DNA from: Seminavis robusta
Taxonomy: Eukaryota; Bacillariophyta; Bacillariophyceae; Naviculales; Naviculaceae
Assembly: GCA_903772945.1 (NCBI GenBank)
Contig: CAICTM010000098.1
Coordinates: 57,576-121,575, forward strand
Reading direction: 5' to 3'
Length of the DNA stretch: 64,000 nucleotides
Below are positions 1-10,455 of the stretch, piece after piece. How positions within the stretch are numbered: position 1 is the stretch's first letter; each line of letters begins with the position of its first letter. The translations under genes were made by a program, and so were the position numbers. The notes beneath the pieces were generated by a model. That model saw nothing but the letters and a program-made list of their open reading frames with translations. It did no database searches and had not been told where the DNA came from.

Positions 1-418
1 TGTCACCCTGATGCAACATGTTGGCTATGGTTTCCACCATGATCCTCCTTCTGGACCCTGTTGGAATCTCCTGGGTTTCCACATGAAGCTGCATGTAGCT
101 CTGAAATGTTAGGGGTGTGGACTTCTTTGCTCCGATTTGCTGCACCATGGCAGTTGGAATGTTGTGCCTGTCTGCATAAGCAAAAGCTTCCTCCCAAAAT
201 GCGGCATTGCTCAAGTGCCGAATCCGGACTAGATGATGAGCATCTTTTACCAATGGGTCTAGTAGAGCTGGCAGCTCACGCTCCTCTGGCTCTTGGAGAC
301 CAGCTTGGTCCGCTGCTTGCTCCGTGCGTTCCTTTCCAGCCGCTCCGCCCGAAGGGACTGTCATGATGAGGATCAGGAGTATTATTGGTACGGTGTTGGG
401 CTGGAGTGTGGGCTGCAT
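1..418 (-). CDS. Unknown protein, 3' end beyond window, relative of the gene at 6463-7350
   Basis: An open frame of 139 codons enters from the left edge and starts at an ATG at 418. A stop lies upstream in the same frame (about 18 codons before it), so this is the first possible methionine. The first 20 residues are hydrophobic (IILLILIM) and could be a signal anchor. A charged linker follows, then a block with FWEEAFAYADRHNIPTAMVQ and later SYMQLHVETQ. The same block, in the same order, occurs in the gene at 6463-7350 (WDHVCAYADEHCIPHSLVQ, then GYLCMYMESQ), so the two are members of one family. No known domain is recognised. The C-terminal half, including the end domain seen in the relative, is outside the window. 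Confidence 0.6.
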   Translation of the reverse strand, partial: MQPTLQPNTVPIILLILIMTVPSGGAAGKERTEQAADQAGLQEPEERELPALLDPLVKDAHHLVRIRHLSNAAFWEEAFAYADRHNIPTAMVQQIGAKKSTPLTFQSYMQLHVETQEIPTGSRRRIMVETIANMLHQGD

Positions 419-748
419 GTTCGGTTCCGAAGGTCGGAGAAGAAGAACCTTGATCGATTCGATTCCTCAACCCAGCTCCATTGGATCATGCACCGTTTGA
501 TTGGATGATTCAATTAACTATTCAGTATCGTGCACACCAACACAACGCTAGGGTACCTGTCGCGCATTCAATGTGACGATAGACACTAAGGCAACCTATC
601 CTATCTGCGGGGTGGGCAGTAGTTTTTGGTCTACCACGAACTGATACAGGCAGCTAGCTGGCTACCGAATAGTCTGAAAATGAAGGTACACTCAAGGGAG
701 GGGAGGGGACGGCGGCTGCTTTTCTGTTATCAAGACTGAGCATCCATC
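419..748. other. Intergenic spacer without a gene
   Basis: This gap lies between the 5' end of the left-edge gene and the 3' end of the YrhK gene. No ORF with coding character, RNA gene or repeat was seen. It should hold the promoter of the leftward partial gene. Confidence 0.5.
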
Positions 749-1564
749 TCATGCCGTGACTTGCGTCGTGATGCTTTCCATGGGTGGTGGTGATTTGGGT
801 TCTTCAGTGGTGAGGAGAAAGAGCGGCTGTTCTGGAGTTTCGTCTTGCCCCTCATTTTCCTCCGCGTCGTTTTCTACCCCCAGTCTTTTTTGTAGTTCTT
901 GAAATGCCTTGGATCTGTGAAAGTTGATGGCACCCCCCACTGTAAACATCAAGGACCCCACAATGTAGATTGCTGCCAGAAAGGTGTAGATCTCGTCTTC
1001 GTCCGAGATGGTATCAAATTCGAAAAGATACGGCACGGAGGGAATGAGGAACATGACGGAACCAATGATATAGGACATGGCAATGAGGAGCAAGTATTGC
1101 GCGTCTCGTTTGGTCTTGGCTTCGAAAATCTGAAGGCCATTCAGGACGGCGCCGACTAGGAAGCAGAGCGAGCCAATAATGAAACAGTACGCCCCTGGGG
1201 TATACAGTCCCACGTCGGGGAGGAAAAAGACACTCCCCAAAATGAACACAATAGAGCCGATAATGTAGTTGAGAGCCGCGGCAGAGTCGATATTGAGTTC
1301 GAGACGCCCGCCGTGGTGTTGGGCCAATTCCGCCGCGTCGTGGAGTGCCACCAAGAGATAAAAGATGGAAGCCACAAAAAAGATCCAACTTCCAACGTTG
1401 GCCAACTCTTCGTATTTGGGTAGGAAGAATACACTGCCGATAATGAATGAGAAACCTCCTATCAAATACGTCCAGGCATTGAGATCTGCCCAAAAGTTGT
1501 CCGATTGGACCATCATGCCCAGAGCATATTTTCCAGGGCGTAGAGGGAGGAACAGATGGGGCAT
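749..1564 (-). CDS. Membrane protein with three YrhK-like domains
   Basis: A 271-residue protein with a real ATG at 1564. It holds three related two-helix units, each opening with a Y-L/I-I-G-x-x-x-F-x-x-G-S motif: YLIGGFSFIIGSVFFLP (about residues 33-50), YIIGSIVFILGSVFFLP (about 99-115) and YIIGSVMFLIPSVPYLF (about 165-181). Each is followed by a second helix (for example YCFIIGSLCFLVGAVLNG). This repeated pattern is that of the YrhK family, small membrane proteins of unknown function in bacteria, here in triplicate. About six membrane helices are expected. The last 60 residues are acidic, Pro/Ser-rich and probably cytosolic. There is no signal for a particular organelle. The YrhK assignment rests on motif recognition only. 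Confidence 0.7.
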   Translation of the reverse strand: MPHLFLPLRPGKYALGMMVQSDNFWADLNAWTYLIGGFSFIIGSVFFLPKYEELANVGSWIFFVASIFYLLVALHDAAELAQHHGGRLELNIDSAAALNYIIGSIVFILGSVFFLPDVGLYTPGAYCFIIGSLCFLVGAVLNGLQIFEAKTKRDAQYLLLIAMSYIIGSVMFLIPSVPYLFEFDTISDEDEIYTFLAAIYIVGSLMFTVGGAINFHRSKAFQELQKRLGVENDAEENEGQDETPEQPLFLLTTEEPKSPPPMESITTQVTA

Positions 1565-2569
1565 TGCAGTGTTCGCTCGTCGAGTGCTGGGATAGTGTTG
1601 CGTTTCCGAAAATAAAATGAGATGAAGATTGAGCCGCCTTTTGGATGTGATCTTTCGCGAAAGAGGAAAGAGGTGTGGTGTGAGATTGAGAGATCATTCA
1701 ACACGGGGCTGAGACTGCATCCGAAACACTGTGCTGACGTCACTCTGGGAGTCAACTTCGTTTTCGGCCGGTCGCAGCGATCAAGGACGCGCGGGAACAC
1801 AAGAAAACAGGAACACGTACCGTATGCATATAAACACAAGAAAACAGGGAACACGTACCGTATGCATATAAACAATTTTTGAATAGAATCAATTTGGCTG
1901 ACCACTTGTCTACTGTGCTGCTACCGGGTGCCCTAAACTGATAACATGGGGCAGAGAGATTTGACCCACCAGCCAGGGAAATATTAATAAAATTCAACAT
2001 ATGAAGTTAAGGACATGGGTCGCCTCGTGATTGACCCATCCTCGTGCTGCCATCATCAGCACTGCTACTAGCTCTGCTACAACCATTTCTATTTTAACAG
2101 TGCCCGAATCAAAACAATGTCAGACTCAAATGCAATTCCTATAATCTAAAGTATGGCTTCAGAAAACAGCTGCAAGTTATCTGTTTTTTAACAATTATTC
2201 AGTAATTATTGGCAATAAAACTAATTAAACTAGTAAAAGTAACAAAATATATAAATATATAAAATAAATAGATTATAACAATACAACTAATTTATGTAAT
2301 ATTAAAATATTTTTCTGTTATATACACAAGTTTTTCTACAAATAATATTATTCAGAAATATTAAAATACATCTAAAATAAAAAAATAAATCTTTAATTTT
2401 GCTCAATTTTTAAACATTCTTAATTGAGAAACCCAAAAACAATTTAATGATCTATTAAAATCATTCATGTCGCCAGTGGGTATACCCCAAAGGGGACCCC
2501 AATAACCACTGGCTAAGTTGTCTAATTAAATTAATGAAATACATCATTGTGAGTATTCTTTTAAACGTA
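1565..2569. other. A+T-rich spacer without a gene
   Basis: This is the upstream region of the YrhK gene, then very A+T-rich DNA from about 2100 to 2460 with no coding character. A short imperfect inverted repeat around the words gccagtgggtataccc and ccaataaccactggc lies at about 2470-2512. Confidence 0.5.
1796..1870. repeat. Two-copy direct repeat of about 37 bp
   Basis: Copies at 1796-1832 and 1833-1870 read aacacaagaaaacagg(g)aa and then cacgtaccgtatgcatata. They differ by one extra G, which looks like a recent tandem duplication. Confidence 0.85.
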
Positions 2570-2880
2570 TGCAAAAAAGTCGTGCAAATAATGTCTGTAA
2601 AAATGTCGTGTAAAAATGTCGCGTAAAATGTCGCGTAAAAATGCATGCAAAAATGTCGTGCAAAAATGTCGTGCAAAAATGTCGTGCAAAAATGTGTCGT
2701 GCAAAAATGTGTCGTGCAAAAATTCGTGCAAAATTCGTGCAAAAATTCGTGCAAAAATTCGTGCAAAATCGTGCAAAATCGTGCAAAATCGTGCAAAATG
2801 TCGTGCAAATGTCGTGCAAAATGTCAAAATCGTGATGTGCAAAATTTCGTGCAAAATTTCGTGCAAAATTTCGCGTAATT
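2570..2880. repeat. Minisatellite of gtcgtgcaaaaat units
   Basis: A run of short units built on tcgtgcaaaaat, with variants of 10-15 bp (tcgtgcaaaat, tgtcgtgcaaaaat, tcgtgcaaaattt, tcgcgtaaaat), repeated more than 20 times. ORFs on both strands through this block encode only repeated low-complexity peptides and are not genes. Confidence 0.92.
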
Positions 2881-3024
2881 TTGCTAATTAGCCACACAGC
2901 GTAACTTTATCACGATGTAATTTTGATGTCATTTGGAATTGCAAAGTTATCTTAAATTTCGCGTAATATAGTTGTATTCGTATGTCATGCAGCTCAATAT
3001 CGCATAATACAGGTAGTACATTCT

Positions 3025-4420
3025 TATGTATGAGAGCTAGATTCTCGCGTGTTTAGAGCTTGAGCTGATTCTCGCGCGTTTGAGTTAATTTTCGCGTGTT
3101 TAGTTAGATTCTTGCTTGTTACAGCTCGACTCTTATATTTTTGAAATACATACTCGCATATTTCAACTTTGTTATTAAGCAAAACTTCTATGTCAGCGAG
3201 ATTTCTTTTTTGGCACACACGTAAGAGAAATATATTTCTCGTCGCGTATTTTTGCTTTATTGTCTTGTGAAATACATTGGTTGTCATATCACACTTGTGC
3301 AAGAGCAAGAGCTATATTCTTGCATATTTTAGATTGCTCGTATTATGTAATGCAAACTGACTTCAATATCGCGTGATAGAATTACATTTTTCGTGTTAGA
3401 GCTAGACTTTTGTGTGTTAGAGCTGAATTTTTGCTTGTTTTCGCGCATTAGAGCTATGTCTTACATTTTCTTGTGTTACAGCTACATTCTTCTTGCATGT
3501 TAGAATTATATTCTTGCGCATTTTTGATTGTTTAAATTTCAGTTCTCTTTCTAAATGTCACACACGCGTTGCAGAGCTACTTTCTCATATGTTGTGTATT
3601 AGATGCATGAAAAAATACTTTTTCTCGCGTTTTAGTTGTGTCTATATCATGACAGAGCTACATTTTGGTTTTTAGAGTAGCTTCCTTGTGTAGTATTAGA
3701 GTGCCGCTCTCGCATGTCAGTTTTGACTAGTACATTCTGATGAGTATTTTAGCTTGTTGTTGTATTCTAGTGAGTCTCTTTCTAGTACACACGTGAGAGA
3801 ACTATTCTCTGTGTTTTAGTAGCTTTATTATCATGTGAAATACATTATCTTTGTTATGTGTTACATGAGTGAGAGAGCTAACTTTCGCGCGTTTTAGCTT
3901 TGGAAGTACTACATCATCGTGCAATTTGGCTTTGGTGTAAGGAGTGTAATAGAACTACATTTTCGCATGCTGTCAGAGTTTCTGAATCAGTCTGGTACGT
4001 TAAGAGAGTCTACTACATTTTGGCGTTTGTGTTTAGGACTACACTATCATGTTTTAGATTTGTTGTTGTAGCATATTATAACTGTGTAAATTTCTGTGCT
4101 GGTGAGACGCGTCACAGAACTATTCCAATGTATGTTAGCTTTTTGTTGTCATATGAAATGCATTTATTGTCGTGTTATACATGGAACTTTGTCTGTATTA
4201 TGCCATGCAATTTAGCTGCCAAACTATATTTTTGGGTGATAGAAGTATAATCATTGCGTTAGAGTTACATTTTTCGCGCAATAAGCTACATTTTCGCGAA
4301 TTAGAACTATATTTTGTGGGTCAGACTGTGATCTGATGTGTTAGAGCATGTTCTTATGTGTTAGAATTATCTATAAATTTTGTAATAGAGTCGCGTAATG
4401 TTGTCGTGCAATGTAGCTAT
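3025..4420. repeat. Degenerate tandem array built on gttagagctacattttcgc
   Basis: About 1.4 kb in which words close to ttagagcta, followed by (c)attttcgcg/ttcttgcgtgt, recur roughly every 25-35 bp with heavy divergence. Examples lie at about 3030-3130, 3385-3520 and 4255-4370. The unit looks like an older, longer-period relative of the neighbouring minisatellite (both use tcgcg/tcgtg followed by A/T tracts). No gene is supported inside; the ORFs here are chance frames in A+T-rich DNA. Confidence 0.65.
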
Positions 4421-6462
4421 ATAAATATGTTTGGTAAAAAGTCAAAAACATCTATTTTTACATTAAAATGAATTCGTTTTTGCATTTTTATTTTAGAAAA
4501 AATTTATTTAAAGTTCCAGTACAACAGTAAAATAACGACTGCCAACAGTCAACAAAAACAACGTTTTGCAATTGGACATTTGCAATACACAGTTCACCCC
4601 CAGCTTGAGCAGCTACAGATAGCTGGAGTAGGTATACACTGCTTAACTCTCAATCGGTTTGGCACCAAGCCTTGCAGCTGCGACGTTCTAGCAGCACCTT
4701 TATTCCACTCTTTTGAGGCCTTCCAAACAGAGTTAGATGCCCCATACAATTTTCTACAGTACCAGAAAGCACCTTATTGTTTTACGCGCACTACTCTACA
4801 ACCAAGGCAGCTACTGACTTCCCGCTCATATAGATGTTGAGGAGGGCTACAAGCTTGATCCATCCCTGCACTGGTTGTATGCAAATTCCATATGAGCCTC
4901 TCACCTCATTGCCTTTCGTTATTGTTAGTTTACTTTTTTAGCTCCTGGTGAGTCGAATTTGTTATTTACATTGTTTTGCTTTTGTACTCTCACTGGGCCC
5001 CATATCCCAGCTCGAATGGCTTCTGGCCGGCCGGGGACGCTCGCGCCGCCGATATACCGAGGTCTTCCATCACAGCTCCGAGCACCGTTCCAGGAAGACG
5101 ATAGCTCCGGGATACCGTATGATAGTGCCCGTTTACAAATCGGCAGCAGCGCTGATGTTTAGATGCTGTGCTTCAAGAATCGTTCTCCAGCATCAAGAAA
5201 AACTGGGTACTGTACGGTATAGGAAGCGACTGCGACGAACTAAGCAACATGCAACTCTCAGACCCTCGAGCGTAGTCCAACCGGTCAGGGCTTGTGGCTT
5301 CCGCTGCTTGTTCCTTGTCATCCTCGCTCAGAGACAAGTCTTTGAACACCCAGTAGTGAATTTCTCAGGACTGGATCATCATCGGGTTCGTAAAGATACC
5401 GTACATCGTACATGATGACAAGTTCACCCTGTTGTCTCGCGAGTCTAGCTAGCTTATCGTGATTCCGTGCCGATTGAGGGCGATAGAACTTGGCTTAACT
5501 TAAGAGTGAAATCGTGTTTGACGACTCTGAGATTGAAATAGCTGCTGCTGATGTTGGACCGAACAGCTGCAGGGGCAGCGAAGCAATGCTGACTCGACTC
5601 GGAACGAGTACAGAGTATGCTTTGTGCTTTGCGCGTTCTGTACGTACGTGTCGACAGCTACTCTGAGTTTGGACCTCCACAACCATTTGCACTTCAAGCT
5701 CAGGCCTACTTACTGACTGTGGTTTTTTCTTCAAGGATTGTTCATCTGGTTGTGCTTGTTGCTGAATCTCCAGCTTTGATTGTGGAGTTTGTAGAGTCCG
5801 ATCGGAGGATTGCGCTTTCTTCGAGGCACAGCACGAATTTAAACATCAGAAGTACATGTACTGGGATCTGAGAGGTGCTTTGGCAGAATCGAATCCACTT
5901 TATTCCATCCACCCCCTCCACCTTCACTGTCTGCCACCCGTCACCAGACCACAGATGAAGAGAAAGCAGAATGGAGCTTGGAGATACCGCCTACAACAGC
6001 CAAAGATAGCCCCCCAATCCAAACAGTCGCTCCCGTCAGGGAGCCAGCTTGCAAACCATTGCAGTTATTCCATAGCAACAGGCAAGACAAATGAAATGCA
6101 ACCTGCTTATTATAGATATGTTGCTAGCAATTGGCATGAAGCTACGGCATGTGAGTCTAACATGGCCTGCAGTAGTCAACATGATCATTTTCCATATAAA
6201 TCCACAGTCGTCTAGCTTTTGGGGGTGTCATTGGAAAGTAAAGGACACAACAGAGAATTGAAACACCCAGTTTCCAGTCCAGTCAATAATATCCTCGACA
6301 ATGCATTGGTTGGGGAAAAGGAATCATGCAGAGACACACATGATTGAACATCTTCCAAACTATCAAACAACCATCCTTTTGTTGCACGACGCTTTAATGT
6401 TGTTGCATTCCATCACTAGTAACAAATGAGAGAACCATGCATTACATCTGTAATGTCCACTC
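4421..6462. other. Spacer with a possible decayed coding fragment
   Basis: No convincing intact gene. Between about 5016 and 5275 the plus strand has two consecutive open stretches in different frames. One begins at an ATG with MASGRPGTLAPPIYRGLPSQ. The next, after a frame change near 5160, reads DAVLQESFSSIKKNWVLYGI. They look coding-like but match nothing I know, so this may be a small pseudogene or an unspliced gene. The rest (5400-6460) shows nothing clear. Confidence 0.3.
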
Positions 6463-7350
6463 CTAGAGAAAGGCAACCCATTTCAGTTTCCACCCATGCT
6501 GCACAGCAAACTGACAGGTAGCCTTCACACTATCAGTGCCTTGGATGTAGACTCTAAATGAGTTGTGTGTTGCATTGTAGATTGATGTTGCACCTGTAGT
6601 TGTCCAATGTTCCCATGATCCATCCAGTGCTGTAAAATAGTGAGGTTGACTGCCAGGTGGGAAGTTGCAATGCGAGGTGTCAACAGTCACCATGATTCCA
6701 TTTTCCATAAATGGCATCCAATCCGAAGGGTCAGTAATGCCCGTGAACAGTTGCCTGCAATGTGCCACCAAACTTGTAAGACCCTCCTGAGCATCAGCTA
6801 GGCCTTGGACTCTCCCAGCAAGGCTCTCTTGATCAGTTCTGTTGACTTCAAGCTGGTTCACAGCTTCATTGATCCGCGAGCTTATGTCTCTCTCCAAAAC
6901 AGCCACTCGGGCTTCAAGACCAGTAGTGTCAGCGGATCCAATACCGCTCGCTCCATTGACGTCAAGGCGGTCCATCAATCTGGCGACTCTATCAACCAGC
7001 TTATTCTCTTGCTGAAACACGGTCGTCTTGGTCTGGCTTTCCATGTACATGCAAAGGTAGCCCTCTAGTGTGATCTTAATGAATCGCTTTTCGCCAATGA
7101 GCTGAACTAGAGAGTGGGGAATGCAATGTTCATCCGCATAAGCACAGACATGATCCCAAGGCTTTGTGTTGATCAAGTAACGAATCCATTCTGCATGCTG
7201 GGCATTTTGAGCGGCTTCAATTAGCATTGGTGAAGTAGATGGCTGTTTGTATCCTTGAGTACCATTGGAGTCATGGTGATCTGGCCCTTGAGTGCGTTCG
7301 TCGTCTTCCTTAGCCTCGGTCGACTGCGTGTGGTTGCCAGCTGATATCAT
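6463..7350 (-). CDS. Unknown coiled-coil protein with a conserved C-terminal domain
   Basis: The first ATG in the frame is at 7350 and gives 295 residues; the frame stays open upstream to about 7419 but without an ATG. Layout: a polar N-terminus, a block with HVCAYADEHCIPHSLVQLIG shared with the partial gene at 1-418, a middle region of heptad-like sequence (VAVLERDISSRINEAVNQLE) predicted to form a coiled coil, and a compact C-terminal domain of about 80 residues rich in aromatics (MVTVDTSHCNFP, PHYFTAL, HWTTTGATSIY, FRVYIQG, ending WKLKWVAFL). That end domain looks like a small beta fold, possibly a binding module, but I cannot name it. No transposon hallmarks are visible. The family appears to have at least two members in this window. 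Confidence 0.6.
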   Translation of the reverse strand: MISAGNHTQSTEAKEDDERTQGPDHHDSNGTQGYKQPSTSPMLIEAAQNAQHAEWIRYLINTKPWDHVCAYADEHCIPHSLVQLIGEKRFIKITLEGYLCMYMESQTKTTVFQQENKLVDRVARLMDRLDVNGASGIGSADTTGLEARVAVLERDISSRINEAVNQLEVNRTDQESLAGRVQGLADAQEGLTSLVAHCRQLFTGITDPSDWMPFMENGIMVTVDTSHCNFPPGSQPHYFTALDGSWEHWTTTGATSIYNATHNSFRVYIQGTDSVKATCQFAVQHGWKLKWVAFL

Positions 7351-7979
7351 GTTTAGCTTGGCTTGGCTGCTGGGCTCGTAGATTTGTCTTGGTGGGTGCA
7401 GATTGTGAGATGTTGCCAAGTTTTGGGGAGAGTCGGTGTCAGTTGGGCTTCATCAGTTGCGCTGGTACTACCTTACTCTGGCCTACGATTCATCATTCAT
7501 ACTCGCATGAGTGTGACTGTGGACTGGCGGATTCGCCAACTATCGGTTGCTTGATACTTAACATCGAGCATCTATCTGCAAACTCTCTGTCGTCCCAAGA
7601 AGCGTTGAGTAATAATGAATCGAATCACAAGCTAACCAAACGACTTTACTTGACACTTGACAGTTGAAGGTCTTCGATTGAATCGAATCTCACCTACGTA
7701 CCCGGCGGATTAGTTTGGGTTGCCTGGTGTGAGCGACTCAGCCTGTTTTGTGGTGCCAGCGCTGGACAAACTCGATGGGGCCAAGAATAATAAAATGGAT
7801 AACCTACACAAACGCACAGATGGATCGTACCGGTACGGAGACCGATTCCTTGCTTTGAGAGACTACTTTATGAATACATTAGATTCTACTCCTGCAACCC
7901 GTGCATCGAATCCACAGCAAGCCCTCGCGTTTTCATCTCGACTTCTCCAACTACCACATCGTATCACAGTCGTGCGTAG
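7351..7979. other. Intergenic spacer
   Basis: Upstream region of the leftward gene at 6463-7350. An 87-codon plus-strand frame (7720-7983) has no recognisable features and is not called. Nothing else was seen. Confidence 0.4.
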
Positions 7980-8408
7980 TTAGTGTTGCACCTCCAGAAC
8001 CTTCAGGAATCGTTCGGTATCATCGTGATAGAAAAAGATGACTTGACCTTCATGTAGAAGCGTAGAAGTGATCATGGTACTGCTAGGAAGCACATGCTTT
8101 GACTTGGTCGAGTATTTGCCCACCATTTCTTCCCGGACGATTTGAACAGATCCACCACCGCCGTATCGATAAGGGCTGCACTCTTTCATTGCCTCCCTCT
8201 GAGACGTAATCTTCATGGTCCAGAATTGTGTATCCGCATGATAGGCAAACCCTCCAAGTTGCCGCTCTTTCTTGGTCGTCGATTCGCACAACGTGTCAGC
8301 AATCTTATAGAAGGAATCGTCAGAAGACATGGTGAGCATCTGATTCCAGCGAGGCTCTCCTTGCCAATCGTACGGCAATTGATCGGTAATTCCAAGTACA
8401 AACTTCAT
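7980..8408 (-). CDS. Small unknown protein, 142 residues
   Basis: A complete ORF with ATG at 8408 and balanced composition (MKFVLGITDQLPYDWQGEPR ... ending FLKVLEVQH). The pattern of short hydrophobic strands separated by polar loops, with YRYGGGGSV in the middle and EGQVIFFYHDD near the end, suggests a small soluble alpha/beta protein. No signal peptide or membrane segment. It lies 166 bp downstream of the pseudouridine synthase gene on the same strand. I do not recognise the family. Confidence 0.45.
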   Translation of the reverse strand: MKFVLGITDQLPYDWQGEPRWNQMLTMSSDDSFYKIADTLCESTTKKERQLGGFAYHADTQFWTMKITSQREAMKECSPYRYGGGGSVQIVREEMVGKYSTKSKHVLPSSTMITSTLLHEGQVIFFYHDDTERFLKVLEVQH

Positions 8409-8573
8409 TGTTGTAGTAGTATTTTGTCGAATCTATGGTATGGTAGTCTCTGCTATTCAGAAGTGTGATTTTGTGTGTCCATCTTTCTTTTGAACGGGAT
8501 TGTTTGAATGAATTCAGAATTTCCAGGAAAGAGACGTTTCTTGGGTTTTGCCGCAGCGTCAATCGTGCCGATT

Positions 8574-9947
8574 TCATGTGGATCGGCAACGGTCAGTTCC
8601 GTTTTCGTTTCCGAACGATGCACCTCGATGGCACCACTTGTTCTCGTGAGCTGCCAAAAAGGTCTCGAATTTGTCGGGAAGACCAATCTCGGCTTGGATC
8701 CATTGCTGTTGTTGGTTATTGTTGTTGCCACCGTTCGAGCGAGGAGAGTAATAGGGATGTTGCAAACAAATCTTATTGGCACAGAGCATCAATCCTCGTC
8801 CAAAGCGTTTCCCATCTGGCAACCTGCCACCGTATAGGGGATCCCCGACAATGGGGCAACCGTGGATCCATGCCATTTGTCGTCGCAATTGATGGTAGCG
8901 TCCCGTTTTGGGTTGCAATTCCACGACAGTCAATGTTTGATTGTTGGCCAAGGGAGACGATTGATATCGCACGGGACGCCACATGGTTGTGGCGTGTTTT
9001 CCATCCATGACATTTTCCGCCAAATGCCAATTTTCCTCGCTGGTCGTCGTGAGTTTGCCATTGAGGATAGCCGTGTACGTTTTTTGCACTGTTCGCTCTT
9101 CGAATTGTCGCGATAAATGGACGACAGCCCGTCTCGTTTTAGCCACCACCACGAGTCCTCCTGTGGGTTTGTCCAGTCGATGACAGAGTTCGGGTCGTTC
9201 CAGTGCCGTATCATTGTGTTGTTCCAATGGAATTTGAGACGGTGGCGTGAGAATATAGGGTAAAGTATGCTTGAGCGTGTTTCGCTGATACCCTCGTTCG
9301 GCATAGACCAGCATTCCCGGCGGCTTGTTCACAATGGCCAAGGCATCATCTTCGTACACAACTGACACATGGACTGGCAAGGGACGGTTGGATAACAATG
9401 CCGAGTAGCTTCCATGGCTGATTCGTTGTTGCTGGTATAAAATGGTGCCTGGGTATATTCGATCGCCCACGTGTGCCTTGCGAGGCAGGGACACATCCTC
9501 CTCTTCTGGTTGTTGTTGTCGCTTCCAGCAAATTCTTCCTTGTCGACACGCTTTTCGGGCCTTGGAGAGAGACGGGAATGCCGTGGGATCCACCAGCATC
9601 ACAGCAATGGGAATGGTAAGGTTGGTAGCCGTCAGTTGTAAGCGTTCGATGGTCGACTCTTCCACCACGCCTGCCAGAGATAATCCCTCTGGTGGAATAA
9701 TAGGGTACTCATGCGTAATGCCAAAGCCCTCGCGTGTTCCGGGGCCTAGGATGCATGGTGCCGCAATATCTACTTGCGTGCTGCTGGTTTTCCCCTTTGC
9801 AAGAACAGCGGATGTTGTAGAAAGAGAAAAAGCCTCTCCCGTGCCACAAATTATCAAGAGTGGAACTATTAGAGCAAAGAGCATCTGTCGTAGCCCCAAC
9901 TCGAAGGCTAATAGCGGCGAAAGGTAGTACACAGGAGAAGATGTCAT
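8574..9947 (-). CDS. RluA-family pseudouridine synthase, probably plastid-targeted
   Basis: A 457-residue protein with ATG at 9947. It converts specific uridines in RNA (rRNA or tRNA) to pseudouridine. Residues 1-39 hold a hydrophobic signal peptide (QMLFALIVPLLIICGTGEAF) in which F40 follows a likely cut after Ala, the diatom plastid bipartite pattern (ASAF-like). Residues about 125-172 resemble an S4 RNA-binding domain (SLSKARKACRQGRICW, VGDRIYPGTIL). The catalytic core follows, with IVNKPPGMLV (about 206-214), the signature HRLDKPTGG at 256-264 with catalytic Asp259, QKTYTAILNG, and the late motif TGRYHQLRRQMAWIHGCPIVG. The domains are complete and in the usual order. The plastid destination is inferred from the presequence; a second ATG at residue 22 would still leave part of the hydrophobic segment. 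Confidence 0.88.
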   Translation of the reverse strand: MTSSPVYYLSPLLAFELGLRQMLFALIVPLLIICGTGEAFSLSTTSAVLAKGKTSSTQVDIAAPCILGPGTREGFGITHEYPIIPPEGLSLAGVVEESTIERLQLTATNLTIPIAVMLVDPTAFPSLSKARKACRQGRICWKRQQQPEEEDVSLPRKAHVGDRIYPGTILYQQQRISHGSYSALLSNRPLPVHVSVVYEDDALAIVNKPPGMLVYAERGYQRNTLKHTLPYILTPPSQIPLEQHNDTALERPELCHRLDKPTGGLVVVAKTRRAVVHLSRQFEERTVQKTYTAILNGKLTTTSEENWHLAENVMDGKHATTMWRPVRYQSSPLANNQTLTVVELQPKTGRYHQLRRQMAWIHGCPIVGDPLYGGRLPDGKRFGRGLMLCANKICLQHPYYSPRSNGGNNNNQQQQWIQAEIGLPDKFETFLAAHENKWCHRGASFGNENGTDRCRST

Positions 9948-10455
9948 GGTGTTTTGTTTTTGTGGCCGATTTGAGTGAAATTCGAGAAATTGTTTGCCAG
10001 GATGTGCGTCAGACCGAGAAAGTATCCACGGCTGAAGCCCTTTTTTAAAATACTTAGCCTTCTAAAGAATGATCAATCAGATCACGTGCACTCGACTTGA
10101 CTCGACTCTTTCAGCACGACCGGTTTGATGCAAGACCGAATTTCTACAGTGGTAGTAGCAGCAGGAGGTGTTGTTATTGGTGTTATAGTAGTTGTAGTTA
10201 CTTGTTGTTGTTGTTGTTGTTGTTCTAGTTGTGGCTGATTCTAGCTAGTAAGCTGGTAACTGGCATGCAGTCATCAGTCATTTTCGGTTCCCTCAAGAGA
10301 GGGATCTGTCTCACTCTAGATTGCACTTGGGATGGGGAAAACAGACTTCATGAGTCTGAAACAGGATGTACCCTTGGGGCAGGGCCCCTTGGAGGCTCAG
10401 ACCTGCCGTTAACCACAACGGCCCACCCTATGGTCATGTTGCCTTTTGCAGATTG
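9948..10455. other. Spacer with a GTT microsatellite
   Basis: Upstream region of the pseudouridine synthase gene. It contains a gttgtt microsatellite at about 10202-10222 and scattered tagtagcag words. No gene seen. Confidence 0.5.

Noticed and set aside
2461-2897. Overlapping ORFs of 77-117 codons on both strands
   Set aside because: They are translations of the tcgtgcaaaaat minisatellite and contain only repeated low-complexity peptides.
2570-4420. CRISPR-like array
   Set aside because: Units are contiguous or degenerate with no uniform repeat-spacer layout, no cas genes, and the genome is eukaryotic.
4948-5415. A 155-codon plus-strand ORF
   Set aside because: Composition is not coding-like in this frame; a different frame over part of it looks more like a decayed gene.
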